A stretch of 64,000 nt of DNA. Source: Ceratodon purpureus. Taxonomy: Eukaryota > Streptophyta > Bryopsida > Pseudoditrichales > Ditrichaceae. The stretch spans positions 16,289,048-16,353,047 of the forward strand of contig CM026421.1 in the NCBI GenBank assembly GCA_014871385.1, in the 5' to 3' direction. Shown in pieces: positions 12,595 through 23,689 of this stretch (the stretch's first letter is position 1; every line of letters begins with the position of its first letter). The notes under the pieces are model-generated. The model saw only the letters and a program-made list of their open reading frames with translations, did not search any database and was not told the DNA's origin. The position numbers and the translations under genes are program-made.

Positions 12595-13980
12595 AGTGGC
12601 AATTAAATAAGTGCTCCTCGTACCAATGATTGATCTGGTAACGTGAAAACATGGTGTCTTGATTATCATAATTCAGCCAAGATGCAAAACTTGAGTGCGC
12701 CTGAGGCACTACTTGCTCTTTCTGCAAGACATCAGTGGAATACCTCAAATGAATAGATTAGTTAGAAATCAATGCATCGGATAATGGAATCACAAAAATA
12801 AGCAAAAGATTTAAATGATGGATACTTGTAAATTAATCGATCATGGCTGGCTCTTTATGAGCCTACTTTGCCCATTGGACGTATTTTGATATCTCTTTGT
12901 TCAAGATAGGGATTTTAAATGCCGAGTCCCACTGACAGATCCGGTGATTTCATCGATGTAGGCTGCGAGATTATATTTAAGTTTTATATTAAATTAATTA
13001 TATAATCAATGTTAATTTTTGGCATTTAGAAATTGATGCAAATCGATGTGATCTCTGTAGAGACGCGACTAGCAAAAGTTCATATTTATAGTCTATTTGT
13101 AGTTTTGATTTTTTTAGTCAATAATTCATTTTCCAAATGATAAAAAAATAATTTTAACTAAAATAACATCTTGTAGCATTGGCATCACAAACATTGTCAA
13201 TGAGTTTTACAACAACTCCTAAGGCCCATGCCGCATGCATTTGCTCTAAGGTTTCCACTGGCTTTGGTTTTCAGTGGAATCGTCTCCTGTCTCTCGAGAT
13301 CCTGCTTGTGAGATTTGTGAGACAGCTCTGTGAGATTCACAGATAAACTATATTAAAATAACCTCGAAATTTATGGTCTTGGAATACCCTTGTCCATTGT
13401 GCAGATGCTTTCTTTATCCACATCCGTGCCATGTCCTTTGAATCCTTAGGATCATCAATAAAGTGTATTCCAAGTATTCACTCAACACTACGCTTTGAGT
13501 AAACTTTGACTTCATCAAATGAAGCGACTTCATGCGAGTAAAGCAATCACGATAGTATACCATATCTGATTGAAGTTCAAGATGAAACTCCATATGTGAA
13601 GACAACGATTTTATACACATATAGATGAAGAATTGGGTAAATGCTTTTAAATATATAACATAATAAACAAAATATAATATATTTGTAAAGTATTTATATA
13701 TATTTAAGTTATTATAATACATATATGAGTTTAACACATTGGTAAAAAAAAAGATAATGTATGATAAAATTGAAATGTTAAATATTTATATAGTTAATTC
13801 ATTTTGCTACTTATTTATCATTCAACAAAAGGTTTTTTTTTTTAACTAATTCATACGTTTTTTTTAATAAAAAAATTAATTAACAATAAATATCATAATT
13901 TTATTGTACATTAAATGATTTAGGAACGAATAATTAATCATTTATCATTATACATACATGTATAAATAAATTAAGCCATT
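9141..13980. repeat. Very AT-rich desert with (TA)n microsatellites
   Basis: The stretch is dominated by A and T, with long TA runs at about 11,119-11,215, 11,549-11,630 and 12,547-12,590. No gene is supported. A 63-codon open frame at 9695-9886 is AT-rich and unrecognised. Less AT-rich islands at 12,300-12,480 and 13,190-13,560 include the repeated segment listed separately. Confidence 0.8.
12208..13270 (+). repeat. Diverged direct repeat pair (about 185 bp per copy)
   Basis: The segments at about 12,208-12,395 and 13,085-13,268 match closely. Both run from TCTATTTGTAGTTTTGAT through AACTAAAATAACATCTTGTAG, ATTGTCAATGAGTTTTACAAC and GCCGCATGCATTTGCTC to GGTTTCCA. They are about 875 bp apart in the same orientation. 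No coding sense is apparent. They may be remnants of a mobile element or of a local duplication. Confidence 0.75.
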
Positions 13981-14103
13981 CAAATGTACATTAATAAAAA
14001 AAAATCTTATATGTATATACGAACATTATGTACTTACATTAATTCGTTGTATTATGTTTTGGACCTCTTGAACGAACGCCTATTTTTTGATGTACGGCGT
14101 TCA

Positions 14104-14212
14104 TATAAGAAGAGAAACATCCATTCTGTACCGAACATCCATTACCAGCCCCGAGGATTCGGATGTTCCGATTGTAGTCCTGGCTGTGAATGGTGGTGAT
14201 GATCGCGAGATA
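14104..14212 (+). other. Isolated exon-like island next to a 14-bp box
   Basis: Within AT-rich sequence there is a short GC-richer stretch with an acceptor-like CCAG (14,146-14,149), an open frame of about 22 codons reading PEDSDVPIVVLAVNGGDD and a donor-like AAG|GTATTA near 14,218. The box ATTCTGTACCGAAC lies just upstream (14,123-14,136). It could be a leftover exon of a gene related to the palindrome-bearing locus, or chance. Confidence 0.25.
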
Positions 14213-14219
14213 CAGAAGG

Positions 14220-15073
14220 TATTATTATTCAAATATCTTAGAATAATATGAAAAAAATATATAATATTATCATTGATAAAAATATTAAAAAATTAACAGT
14301 TAAAATTCACTAATAATAAACAACTATAAAATCATATATCAAATCTTGTGACCGCACAAGAACGAGACTTGTGGTGTAAAAATTATTGATTCATAATATT
14401 ATAAATTTTCATCGACTACAATTATAATAAGAAAAGAATGTACAGCCATCGTTTATATATAATTTCAAATAATATTTTTAAAATAATATCTATATATAAT
14501 TTCAAATAATCTAATTAAATGCATACAACAATGCATTACAATATTCAAATATTCATTATATTAGTGTTTCATCATTTTATGATTATTTGTATTCAATTAT
14601 GCTATGATAATATATTCCAAAGTCTTTTCTAATATGATTTTAATTAAATGTTAAAAAATGAAAAAAAAACTTACATCTATATACATTAATTTTTAGAAAT
14701 AAATATAAATATAATATTAAACAATATTAATATACTTTTAAAATATATAATTCTTTTTATTAAACAATTGTATATTTAAATGATTTTATATAAATAAACA
14801 TATTTATAAGTATTATGTACATATATATCCATATTATATTTGTTATATAAATATGTGTATATAAAAATACATTTAAATCTCAAATATGTTTATTCATTTA
14901 TAATTAAATTTATAAATATTTATCTTTATATATTCAATTAGTTATAAGAAGCATATAAAAAAACAAATGATTCCTAAACCCTACAATTTTCTATATTGAT
15001 ATACATATTAAATTGTTCATTTATGAATTATATATACATAGATAGATTAATAAATAAATATGTTTCTCTTTAA

Positions 15074-15114
<41 letters not shown>

Positions 15115-15540
15115 TTAATATTGACTATGTATTTATATATATATATAAATAATTAAAAATATATTTGTTTATATATATACATGTATATATATGAGAATGA
15201 ATTTGTATTTTGATATAAATAAACTTTAGACAACTGTAAATCTTTTTCGGCCACTATATGTAAACTAATTTGTAATTTATATTTTAAATTAATTTGCATT
15301 TTCTTTTTTAATGTACAGCAACTGTTTGAATTTCTAAATATTTATATAAATATATATATATAAAATTTTTTATTTTTTATTTGGTAATGTATTTCCTTTT
15401 CAACTGCATTATACTAAATGAAACATACCATCTAATATGAAACATACCTTAAACCATTTAGTAACTTGAATTTGAGCAATACCGAAATGGAGAATATATA
15501 ATTATTTTTTTTCGAAAATAAATTTTAAATGTATCTTATA
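14220..15540. other. AT-rich spacer without genes
   Basis: Low-complexity AT sequence with a (TA)n run at about 15,077-15,108. No open frame, palindromic box or RNA gene is supported. Confidence 0.75.
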
Positions 15541-15558
15541 AATTAGAAACCTCACAAG

Positions 15559-16493
15559 CCGTTCGGCACGAACACCATCCATCAGACCTAATTAAAACTA
15601 TGATCACAAATAAATCCTCAAAAAAGATTTTGGTAAATAAATTGGTGCCTTGGACGGCGTTCTGTACAGAACAGGGTGTTTAGCCCAAATTAATTTCTTT
15701 ATCTTGGTGGTTCTCGAATTGGTCATGTTGGTGGCGTTCGGTACCGAACGACAAGTGCCCAACTGATTTACCCCCTTCTTTGTTGTAATATAAAGTGGCT
15801 CTAAGTTCGAAGTACATAACTATCTGACATCTTGATTAGGATTAAGTTGTCTGAACTAAAATCCCATCTCAAGATGAAATCTCACCTAAGAACCCCGTTC
15901 GGCACCGAACAGGAAATTTGAGATCACCTGCATGACTCTAAATTCTGCTGCTAGAATTTCTCCAAACCGAAGGTCAATCCGAGAACTGAATTGATATAAA
16001 ATCTATTGAGTTTTCAAGTGGGGCATCCATACTCGTTCGGCACAGAACGATGTTTGACCATAATTATTCATAGGGTCAACCAAATATTTAGAGGCCGAAT
16101 TCTTCCACAGAGTGGCCTTTGAGCTTCGACCATTCAAACAGGAGTCTGGGTCTCCTGCGTTATTGCTTTCGAGTTCTGAGTCCCCATTCTATGTTTTCAA
16201 GTTAGGATCAATTATCCTCTACCTAGTGCTTCGTTGCCGAACGGGTCAGCAACTCCTGATTTAAGTTTTATTTTCTGTTATTCAATTACAGTTACCACGT
16301 TCCGTCTAATGTTACTTTATGCAAACATTACCCTTAGACCTGTTTTGCAATATGTAGTCTAAGTCTATGCTAACTTAGTTTTTTCATATCTTGGTATTTT
16401 TTAAAATACATCATAGTATGAGTTCAGATGTACGGCAATGCAAAAATGATCAATTACATTGTATACTGTCTTCACCTAGGTTCGGTGCCGAAC
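15559..16493. repeat. Dense cluster of 14-bp palindromic boxes (block C)
   Basis: Copies are at 15,561-15,573 (GTTCGGCACGAAC, 13 bp), 15,659-15,672 (GTTCTGTACAGAAC, a perfect palindrome), 15,736-15,749 (GTTCGGTACCGAAC, a perfect palindrome), 15,897-15,910 (GTTCGGCACCGAAC), 16,035-16,048 (GTTCGGCACAGAAC), 16,229-16,242 (CTTCGTTGCCGAAC, diverged) and 16,480-16,493 (GTTCGGTGCCGAAC). The steps are 77-251 bp. The block lies beyond the 3' end of the minus-strand RING-like gene. I see no coding sequence in it. Confidence 0.85.
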
Positions 16494-16939
16494 AGGTGAG
16501 TAGCTCTCAATTTAGAATCCGTTTTTTGATCAGTTTTTTGATCCGCAGTGAGTCTGTTTCAGCTCACATTCCAAGTCATCGCAATATCAAGATATATGGA
16601 ATTTTCATTCCATGCAAGGTAAAAGGTCTCTGCCCCTAGTAGTTCAAATCCCCTACCAGTTTCTCAATGTATTCTTCGACATTAGCCATAAACTATCATA
16701 TGTGAACCTTAAACCATTGTTTTGTTTAACTCCATCTTCAAGTAGTTTTGAAATTGACTAAAATGTCATTTCACACAGACGCTGAATCAACTGACTGAAC
16801 TGTAATTCAACCTGCAGATGACAAGCAAACGATATATTCAGTACCATGTTAATCATTTCCCATATTACTATACTCTGTAATTTCAATCAGTTTTGATTAT
16901 CTACTTACCAGTGTAGCCCTTGCTCATTTAGTATCTTCT

Positions 16940-18285
16940 TCATTTTTTCTTCTTTTTCGAAAAGTTCACCCCACCAATATCTGAATTCGTATGTTTACGC
17001 TTCCTTCTTATCTCTTGACTTTCTCTTGGTGGCTTCTCAAAATAATACTCTGTGTATTCAAAGGTTCAGACTCTGTTAGAAGCAAACAAAGAAATGGAAT
17101 CAATTCAGACCATCTCTACCATTATGTTTTCAATTCAATCAAATAAAGATGGTTGACTGTAGAATTACCTGGTAGTTTGTCGAGGCCGAGGCTTTTTTTC
17201 CAACGGTCGTTGAATTTCTCTCTGCACTCCCTGTCGGCACATTCATCTTCTAGCATGCATTGCATGACTACACACCACGGGTGGTACGTGCAATGGCATG
17301 GTGCTACAATTATATCCATCTGACTGAAGGAGGAATCACACAGTGCACATTGTTTAACTTGCAACTGGAAATTTCTCCGACCAGAGTGATCTCCATCAAC
17401 ATGGTGACTTGTATGCAAGGTGAAGGGAACATGGAGTAACTTAGCCATTTTATCCAGTTTCGATCTGATTCGATCTGATTTGTGTTGTAGGTCCTCCATG
17501 ACTGCTTGAAGTCTTCGTAGCTCTTCCATAGCTTCAGTTATCTCTCCTTTAGTGTCCACCAGGGCAATCTCCTTCTTCTTAATCCTGTACCTCAGAGTTA
17601 TGATGCGGTCTTCCTTTCTCTTTCTTTCTTGCTCATGCTGCTCACTATCCTCCATGTTTTCCAGAGCCCCCTCCGAATCATGCAATTTCTCCCGCAGCCT
17701 AGAAATTGTTTTCATGATTTTCTGAGCTTCATCTCCAGATGCTGGATTCTTTGGCTTTGACATCACGGAGTGTATGAAGATATGGCGATCGCTATGGTCA
17801 GCCTCTACCTCGCTATGCAGAAGTTCTGATTTTGCTAAATCAGCTTCTAGTTTCGACTTCACAAACCCATAGTAGGATTCCTTGGAAACATGAGCTTTAT
17901 ACTTGATTACTGGCTCCTTCTTCTTGGATTTACTTCTTTTTGCCCTCCATCTATCCTCAGCATATAGAGCCCAATTCATAGGGAACCCATGACACACCTC
18001 TGATAATACTGCTCTAGCAAAAGACTCAGGGATACACTGATGTTTTGGCATCTTCGTAGATTGGAAAAGGGCTGGAAATAATTCGTCTATCCGCTCTCTA
18101 ACTCTTGTAGACTTCGCATTTGGATAGAAATATCCTATCCTCTTCTTTCTCTCACCAAACATGTTTTCCAATTCTGAATTGTCCACATGGTTGCAATCCC
18201 TGGATGGATCCAGCCCCCAGTTGGGTAAAGAAACCTCCGTTGCAAACCATTCCTCCCTTCCTCTCTTTAATTTAACCCTCTCCAT
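16940..18285 (-). CDS. Coiled-coil protein with RING-like Cys/His cluster, two or more exons
   Basis: The main exon runs from 18,285 (ATG of MERVKLKRG) to 17,169. The last exon, 17,049-16,940, begins after an ACACAG acceptor and ends with a lysine tail (FSKKKKK). Together they give 1227 nt, in phase, about 408 residues. An acceptor-like GTACAG just upstream (near 18,315) suggests a further 5' exon. The middle is a long charged helix (about residues 190-300, heptad-like). Near residues 310-360 lies CALC, then APCHCTYHPWC, then CADREC, a treble-clef or RING-like pattern of the kind seen in ubiquitin ligases. The tail RRKRKH plus KKKKK could be a nuclear localisation signal. Whether it binds zinc or ubiquitin machinery is unknown. 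It stands next to block C of the palindromes, so it may belong to the same unit. Confidence 0.55.
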
Positions 18286-18359
18286 CACTGACCAACTAGA
18301 CTGTTGATCCGATCCTGTACATAACATAATCATACAAATTTCAGGGGATAATCGCACAA

Positions 18360-21300
18360 AGTCTCACCAATTCATAAGCATAATATAATTAACCCTTACG
18401 ATGAACAATACCAAAACAAACTTAGTACAATATTGATATACGCACCTTTAAGATGCAATCAAACAAGTTCTACTTTAATTGAATTCTAGAGATTGTACCG
18501 GATGTGGATTGCCACGAATGCTGATAGAACAGGGCCCACGCAGTTGCTCTTTATCAATAATCGGTAATTAAAATCAGCCTGAAAACAAGCACACTAATAA
18601 TGTTAGTCATGTTAGTGTTAATAATCTCTGTAAAAGTCCTCTCAAATCTTTCGAGATAGTTATCTCATTGCCTACGAGTTGGTACAGCTCAAAACTCAAC
18701 ACTTGGTCAAACTCAAAACTGTTATCGCATGGCCTTAACACCCGACAAATAGTTTGCGACTAAATTCTGTTCTGAACTCTTTCCACGTTCTCTTCAGTAA
18801 ACAGGCATTACATAAAGCAAGAGACTCAAATATATAATGACAAGGAAATGACTTCCCAAATCGTAATGGAGCAATCAGTTGCAGAAATGGAAATCACATG
18901 CAAGAGACCTGGTGTAAATCACAGTAAAGGTAAAGCAGCAAACTGATCACTCCTCAAAAGATCAATGCTTTGTACACAATAGTAGAATAGGAATGAAATA
19001 AAATAATAATCTGTATTAATTAGTTGCCGTGGTGATCTTGCAGGTAACCTCGCCCGAAGCAATTCTCAAGACTCGAAACAGGCCCAAAACATGACCCACA
19101 CGTACGCAAACTCCACAAAACCGGCAGCGGACCATGGAAAACGGCAGCCCAAAGCCGCAAATCAGCATAACACTGACCCCAAATTCCCAGGAAGAAATTG
19201 TAGAGGAGGAATAGCTTGGACTGTCGATGACCTTGCCGAACAAAATAAGCAGAGGGCACTAAAATAAAACACTCTACTGTAGATGTTCAAGAGGAATACA
19301 ATCATGAAGCAATCTAAGAAAAATATCATAAGAAAAAAAACTCATACTCCGGTGCATCGTTCTTGCTCCAATTCTTCGGCAGGTCAACCACAAAGCCTCC
19401 TTCATATGTAACGGTGTCAGATGTTACGGTATACCGTGGCTCCTGCTCCGTAGAGCTGTACAGATCAAATATACACATATACACGTGAATTATTTTGCAA
19501 TCAGCTACATTGCTACCCATGAAGCTAACATAAGTACCGCACTTAGAATTCACAATATCAGCTCACTTTACTACAAACAACTTCCGGAAACCCTTACCCA
19601 CTGTGTTGCAATTCGATGTGTCTAACTGAATACATAACCATGAGCGATGAGAGAACACTGACCTCTGTCGAGATGGGCCATATGAATGAGCAAAAATGTG
19701 ATATGCATACCGCGTGGTTTTTTGCCATGGCTTGCAAAAGCCATATCCGTGTTTGAACCTAATTTACCTGGCCATGGCTTGCAAATGACTTCCTCTGTTT
19801 TATGAGCCGTTTTTCTGAACCTAAGCTTTCCATTCCTAATGATTTAATTTGACACCTGGGAGTACTGATCATCATTTTATTTGATGTTTGCTTTGTGGAT
19901 TTTCAAATTGTTCATTCATTTTGGATGAGTTCATTGTCATTGATGAATGAAATACATTTACTAAAAAAAGTAAGTCATCCGCTCACGGCTCATGGAATCT
20001 CGCTCACGGCACATGGCTCACGGCTCATCGCTCATGTCCTAGCATTCCCCTGGAATGGCCCGGTCACTTGCAAGTATGGAAGATGGGAGCTTTGTGTGCA
20101 ATTTTGGGAATTTTTGCAAGTCTTGAAGACTTGGAAGGAGTTTGATGAACTTGAGCTTATTTGTTTCATGAAGTGTTCTAAATTTAAGAGTCTGTAGTTT
20201 TTGGACATTTTATGAATGTTTTACCAAATGTTTTTTGTGATTGATGTTTGAATAGGGGAAAATCAACTAGGAATACTTTCTTTTCATCATAAATGGATGA
20301 CATAGTTTAAGATGAGATAATTAAATGTGTTATTTTTTAGTTGTGTTAAAGAAATTAAGTTTTCTTTAAAAAACTATATAATATTTAAATTTCTTTTATT
20401 TGAAAAATTTGTGTGTTCATAAAAAAATATGAATGCATTTTAAAATATGCATTGTTTCAAAATACACACAAAAATATGTATAAAATTTTACAATGGGAAA
20501 TTTTTAAATCTTATTTTTTTTAATAAATTTAAAAGAAATCATGAATGTAGAATGTGAAAATGTACAAAAACTATATATAATGTAGATCTTGTCAAAAAAA
20601 ATACATGACAAATAACTAATGAATTTTAAGTGACGCAAAGTAAACAACTTTTTAAAATAGTAAGAAAGATTGCATGTTTTGGAAAGACAAATATGTTGGA
20701 TTTTATGGAGGGTTTCTTGTGGAAACGTTTCTAAATTGATTGAAAATGTGGATTTGGTTTTTTTAAGATAATATAATTACATCCAGAAACACATACTCCT
20801 CTGAAGATTTAAGTGCCACTAAACCGCAGAGAAAAACGCCGAAAAGTACACAAACTACATCAAAACTAGACGGAAATTCTGTAAACCAATCCAGAGAAGC
20901 AAAGAAACAAGTCGCCATGCTTTGCAGAGTTTTGCATCTCCCTTCAGGCATCCCTGTATACCGTAGTACACTACACCGGGCAGTAGTTGAAGGGAATGCC
21001 CAAGGGGAGATGCAAAATACTATGCTAGAAGTAAGTAGCTAACCTGGAGAAGCTTATCAAAGGACGTGAGTTTTCTGCAGTAGTATTCATCTGGATGCCG
21101 ACATGCAACAGGCATTGTCCCATTCAGTTTACGGTGTGCATGCGCAGTGACCGCACCTGTTATGGCTAGAGGAGTTCTTCACACCACACAGGAAAATACA
21201 AGACAACAAATTTTTCAACAAACTATAACAACAAATTTTGTAATGTAACACAATCGTGTCCATGATTAAAGTATGCTAATAACTAAATATTAGTGCATGT

Positions 21301-21515
21301 TTCCCATTTGTCACCTAACATTTTAGAGTGTTAAGATATGAGAATGCCTATGATGTGTCGTTATTACTCCCACCATTATGTTACAAATTCTATTCCACGA
21401 GTGTTTGGATCGTTTTCAAGTCTCATGCTTCATCGGTAATTCATTCTCCATTAAGTTGAATTAGTATGGCATCAATCACGTTCAGAAACACTATATACAT
21501 GATTATTCTGTACCA
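18360..21515. other. Spacer with possible minus-strand exons, no confident gene
   Basis: The best coding hint is on the minus strand at about 19,330-19,460. There an acceptor-like GTACAG precedes an open frame with sensible composition (TVTYEGGFVVDLPKNWSKN). A further hydrophobic open stretch lies at 19,020-19,260, and one at 20,763-20,951 has a membrane-segment-like run (VVCVLFGVFLCGLVAL). I could not join them or recognise a family. The stretch 20,200-20,760 is AT-rich filler. Confidence 0.3.
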
Positions 21516-21911
21516 TTAGGTGCAAAATGGGGTCTCCAAAAGGCCGTGTAAGCCTGTCCAAATTAGGTGAACCCCCTACCCAAAGCCCCTCTGCCGCTGG
21601 CAGCGGATGCCAGAATTGCTGCCCACACGCACCTCGGTGGCGCACTGTGAACAAAGGTCCTCGGAATAATGCTTGTGACATGAATGAGTTGGCTCGGGGT
21701 TTGGTCCCAAGCGGGCAGATGCTGTCAGCCTGCCACTGTAGATGTGCCCTCCACATGCCTTGCGGGGAGGTCATTGGTTCGAGACCCCGTGGCGGTTGCT
21801 GGCACCACGGTGGCACAGGACGTGCCATGTCAAAAAGTACGCGGGCAGCGGCCAGTTTTTTCTCTCACGTGCCGCTTATACGGCCTATTGGGGACCCCAT
21901 TTTGCACCTAA
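21516..21911. mobile_element. Terminal-inverted-repeat element of 396 bp with internal Pol III-like boxes
   Basis: The ends are inverted copies. The left starts TTAGGTGCAAAATGGGGTC and the right is its reverse complement; similarity continues for about 38 bp with a few mismatches. Inside lies GGTTCGAGACC at 21,776-21,786, which fits a tRNA B box. GGCTCGGGG near 21,690 is only a weak A-box candidate. No protein is encoded. It resembles a MITE that has captured, or was built from, a tRNA-like module. A clear target-site duplication is not seen because the outermost TTA/TAA may be part of the repeat. Confidence 0.65.
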
Positions 21912-23130
21912 TGTTGTCATCCTTGGAGAACTCGTCTTCGTATCCAGCATCATGCAGATAGCAGTCAGAATCCAACTCCCACAGGCCTGGTTTGACCACT
22001 TGTGGTCGGAAGTGGCCAAGGAACCTGCACCCTAAATCTTCCAAAAAAATTCATTCTGATGGAACAATCACTCACACACCATAGGAGTCTTTTCATAATA
22101 GGTATACGCAGAGAGATGGGAACTTATCCGTAAAGCCACGTAATCACGAGGACACATGATGATTTATAAAAAATTGATGCACCGAAGCCTGGGCCTGCAC
22201 CCAATGTTTCCAAGGATCCGTAAACGGGACCTTCCGTCGAAGGAGCCGTTGGATGCACTACTGTCCCTCCGGGACTCCACCATCAAACACACATAATCGT
22301 CTATGTGATTTAAACTAAGAATTCAGTAATTTCCACTCAAATTGAACTCGGAATTCCATGCACTCTGTGAACTCAAGCCAGCTACCCGGTGAAAGGCCAA
22401 GTGCAGGAAGGTGGGGTTCCCGAAGGCGCATTATTAGATTAACGAAGAGTGGCACAAGACACCTACAACGTTTAACAACCTTCAACCCTCAGAAGTGTAC
22501 TTCAGAATTTGGGAGCATTCCGTATAAACTGGAGGTTGAAGGTACTTACTGGAAGTTATCATCAGCACTTCCAGATTCACGAGACCCTTCGACTTACTGT
22601 TTTGCTGTGGTCTTCGAATGAAAGTTAATTGGAATGCACCTAATCTGCAGGTCTACAACGATTGATCAGATTCATGTCGAATTTAAAGAGAACCACTCTA
22701 ACAACAAGCCAATGCATGTGCGAGACCCGTTGGACGTTCACCAGTCACCCGTCATGCTCATAGCTGCGTTGCCAATTAGAAGGGGATAATCTTATTGCAT
22801 AGTGCAACCCCCTTATTGCAAGGAGGTATACATGTCGGTCCCTCAATGCACAATGTCTGTTTTGTTGAGTTCTTATATATAATACTCTTCTTTATATTAA
22901 TGATCTTAAAGAAAAAACAAAATTTGTCATGAGCTTCGATCGTGGAATTGCACGATAGGCAATTCGGGAGATTGATACAAATCTCACGACGAAGGATACA
23001 ACTAATGTAGAACTTAACAGACCAAAGCTATATACTGAACCTATTTTCAACTACACAAGATTTGCCAAAATCATAAACAGTTGCAATGCAAGTAATTATT
23101 CTAAAGGTGGTCACCAATACTCCATCTTAT
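21912..23130. other. Non-coding spacer
   Basis: Only short open frames without sensible family resemblance are present. The segment 22,100-22,500 is somewhat GC-richer than its surroundings. No repeat, RNA gene or promoter can be supported from the sequence. Confidence 0.5.
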
Positions 23131-23218
23131 TTAGATCTGTAACTTCAGTGCTCTGTAGATTTCTGAAAAGTCCACCAGTGAACGGCTTAATTTCTGAAGA
23201 CCTGGAAAATCCCTCGCA

Positions 23219-23644
23219 TCAATCGTCTTTGCTTGAGCTCCCAACGTTGACATCTTTCCCAGCATGGTTAGACTCTTCATTCGATTCCTTCCCAGAGTCA
23301 TTTGGCATTCGAAATGTCCGAAAGCCGAAGAACGCAAGTACAGTTTCAAGCAAAGAAGGCTTCCTCAGAGTGCCCGTCGTCGTCAATGTTGTGTTATCGG
23401 ATTCAGTGCTTATTACGATGACACTATTACGAATTAAAGTGTCCCGCATGAGCTCTACTAATTGGTGCGCATCTTCGATAGCATCAACAACAACATCTCT
23501 GTATGTTGACCTCGTGTTGATGGTCATCGTCACATGACCATTTACTTCTACTACAATCTTGTTTCCATACATTAATCCTTCCCGCTCCTTAATCCATAAT
23601 CGACGTTTAGTGCCATTCTTTACAACGGTTGAAAATCGAACCAT
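23219..23644 (-). CDS. Hypothetical protein, 141 residues
   Basis: A minus-strand open frame from ATG at 23,644 to a stop at 23,219. The product starts MVRFSTVVKNGTKRR, has a beta-rich middle (VVEVNGHVTMTINTRSTYRDVVVDAIEDAHQ within residues 31-61), a second hydrophobic stretch (SVIVIST), and an acidic, serine-rich tail. I do not recognise a family. Composition and the lack of low-complexity sequence favour real coding, but the opposite strand is also open over much of it. A splice to coding-like sequence at 23,131-23,220 (FPGLQKLSRSLVDFSEIYRALK) is possible. It could be an exon of a larger minus-strand gene. Confidence 0.35.
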   Translation of the reverse strand: MVRFSTVVKNGTKRRLWIKEREGLMYGNKIVVEVNGHVTMTINTRSTYRDVVVDAIEDAHQLVELMRDTLIRNSVIVISTESDNTTLTTTGTLRKPSLLETVLAFFGFRTFRMPNDSGKESNEESNHAGKDVNVGSSSKDD

Positions 23645-23689
23645 CTTGAAGGCAGATTCAACTAGTGCGAAGAAGAGACCGTCCTACTG

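Noticed and set aside
455-16493. CRISPR array as an explanation for the regularly spaced repeats
   Set aside because: The repeats are 14 bp with spacers near 200 bp, in a plant nuclear context and partly within introns. There are no cas genes.
21516-21911. Functional tRNA gene from the B box
   Set aside because: No cloverleaf or acceptor stem can be formed and only the B box is convincing.
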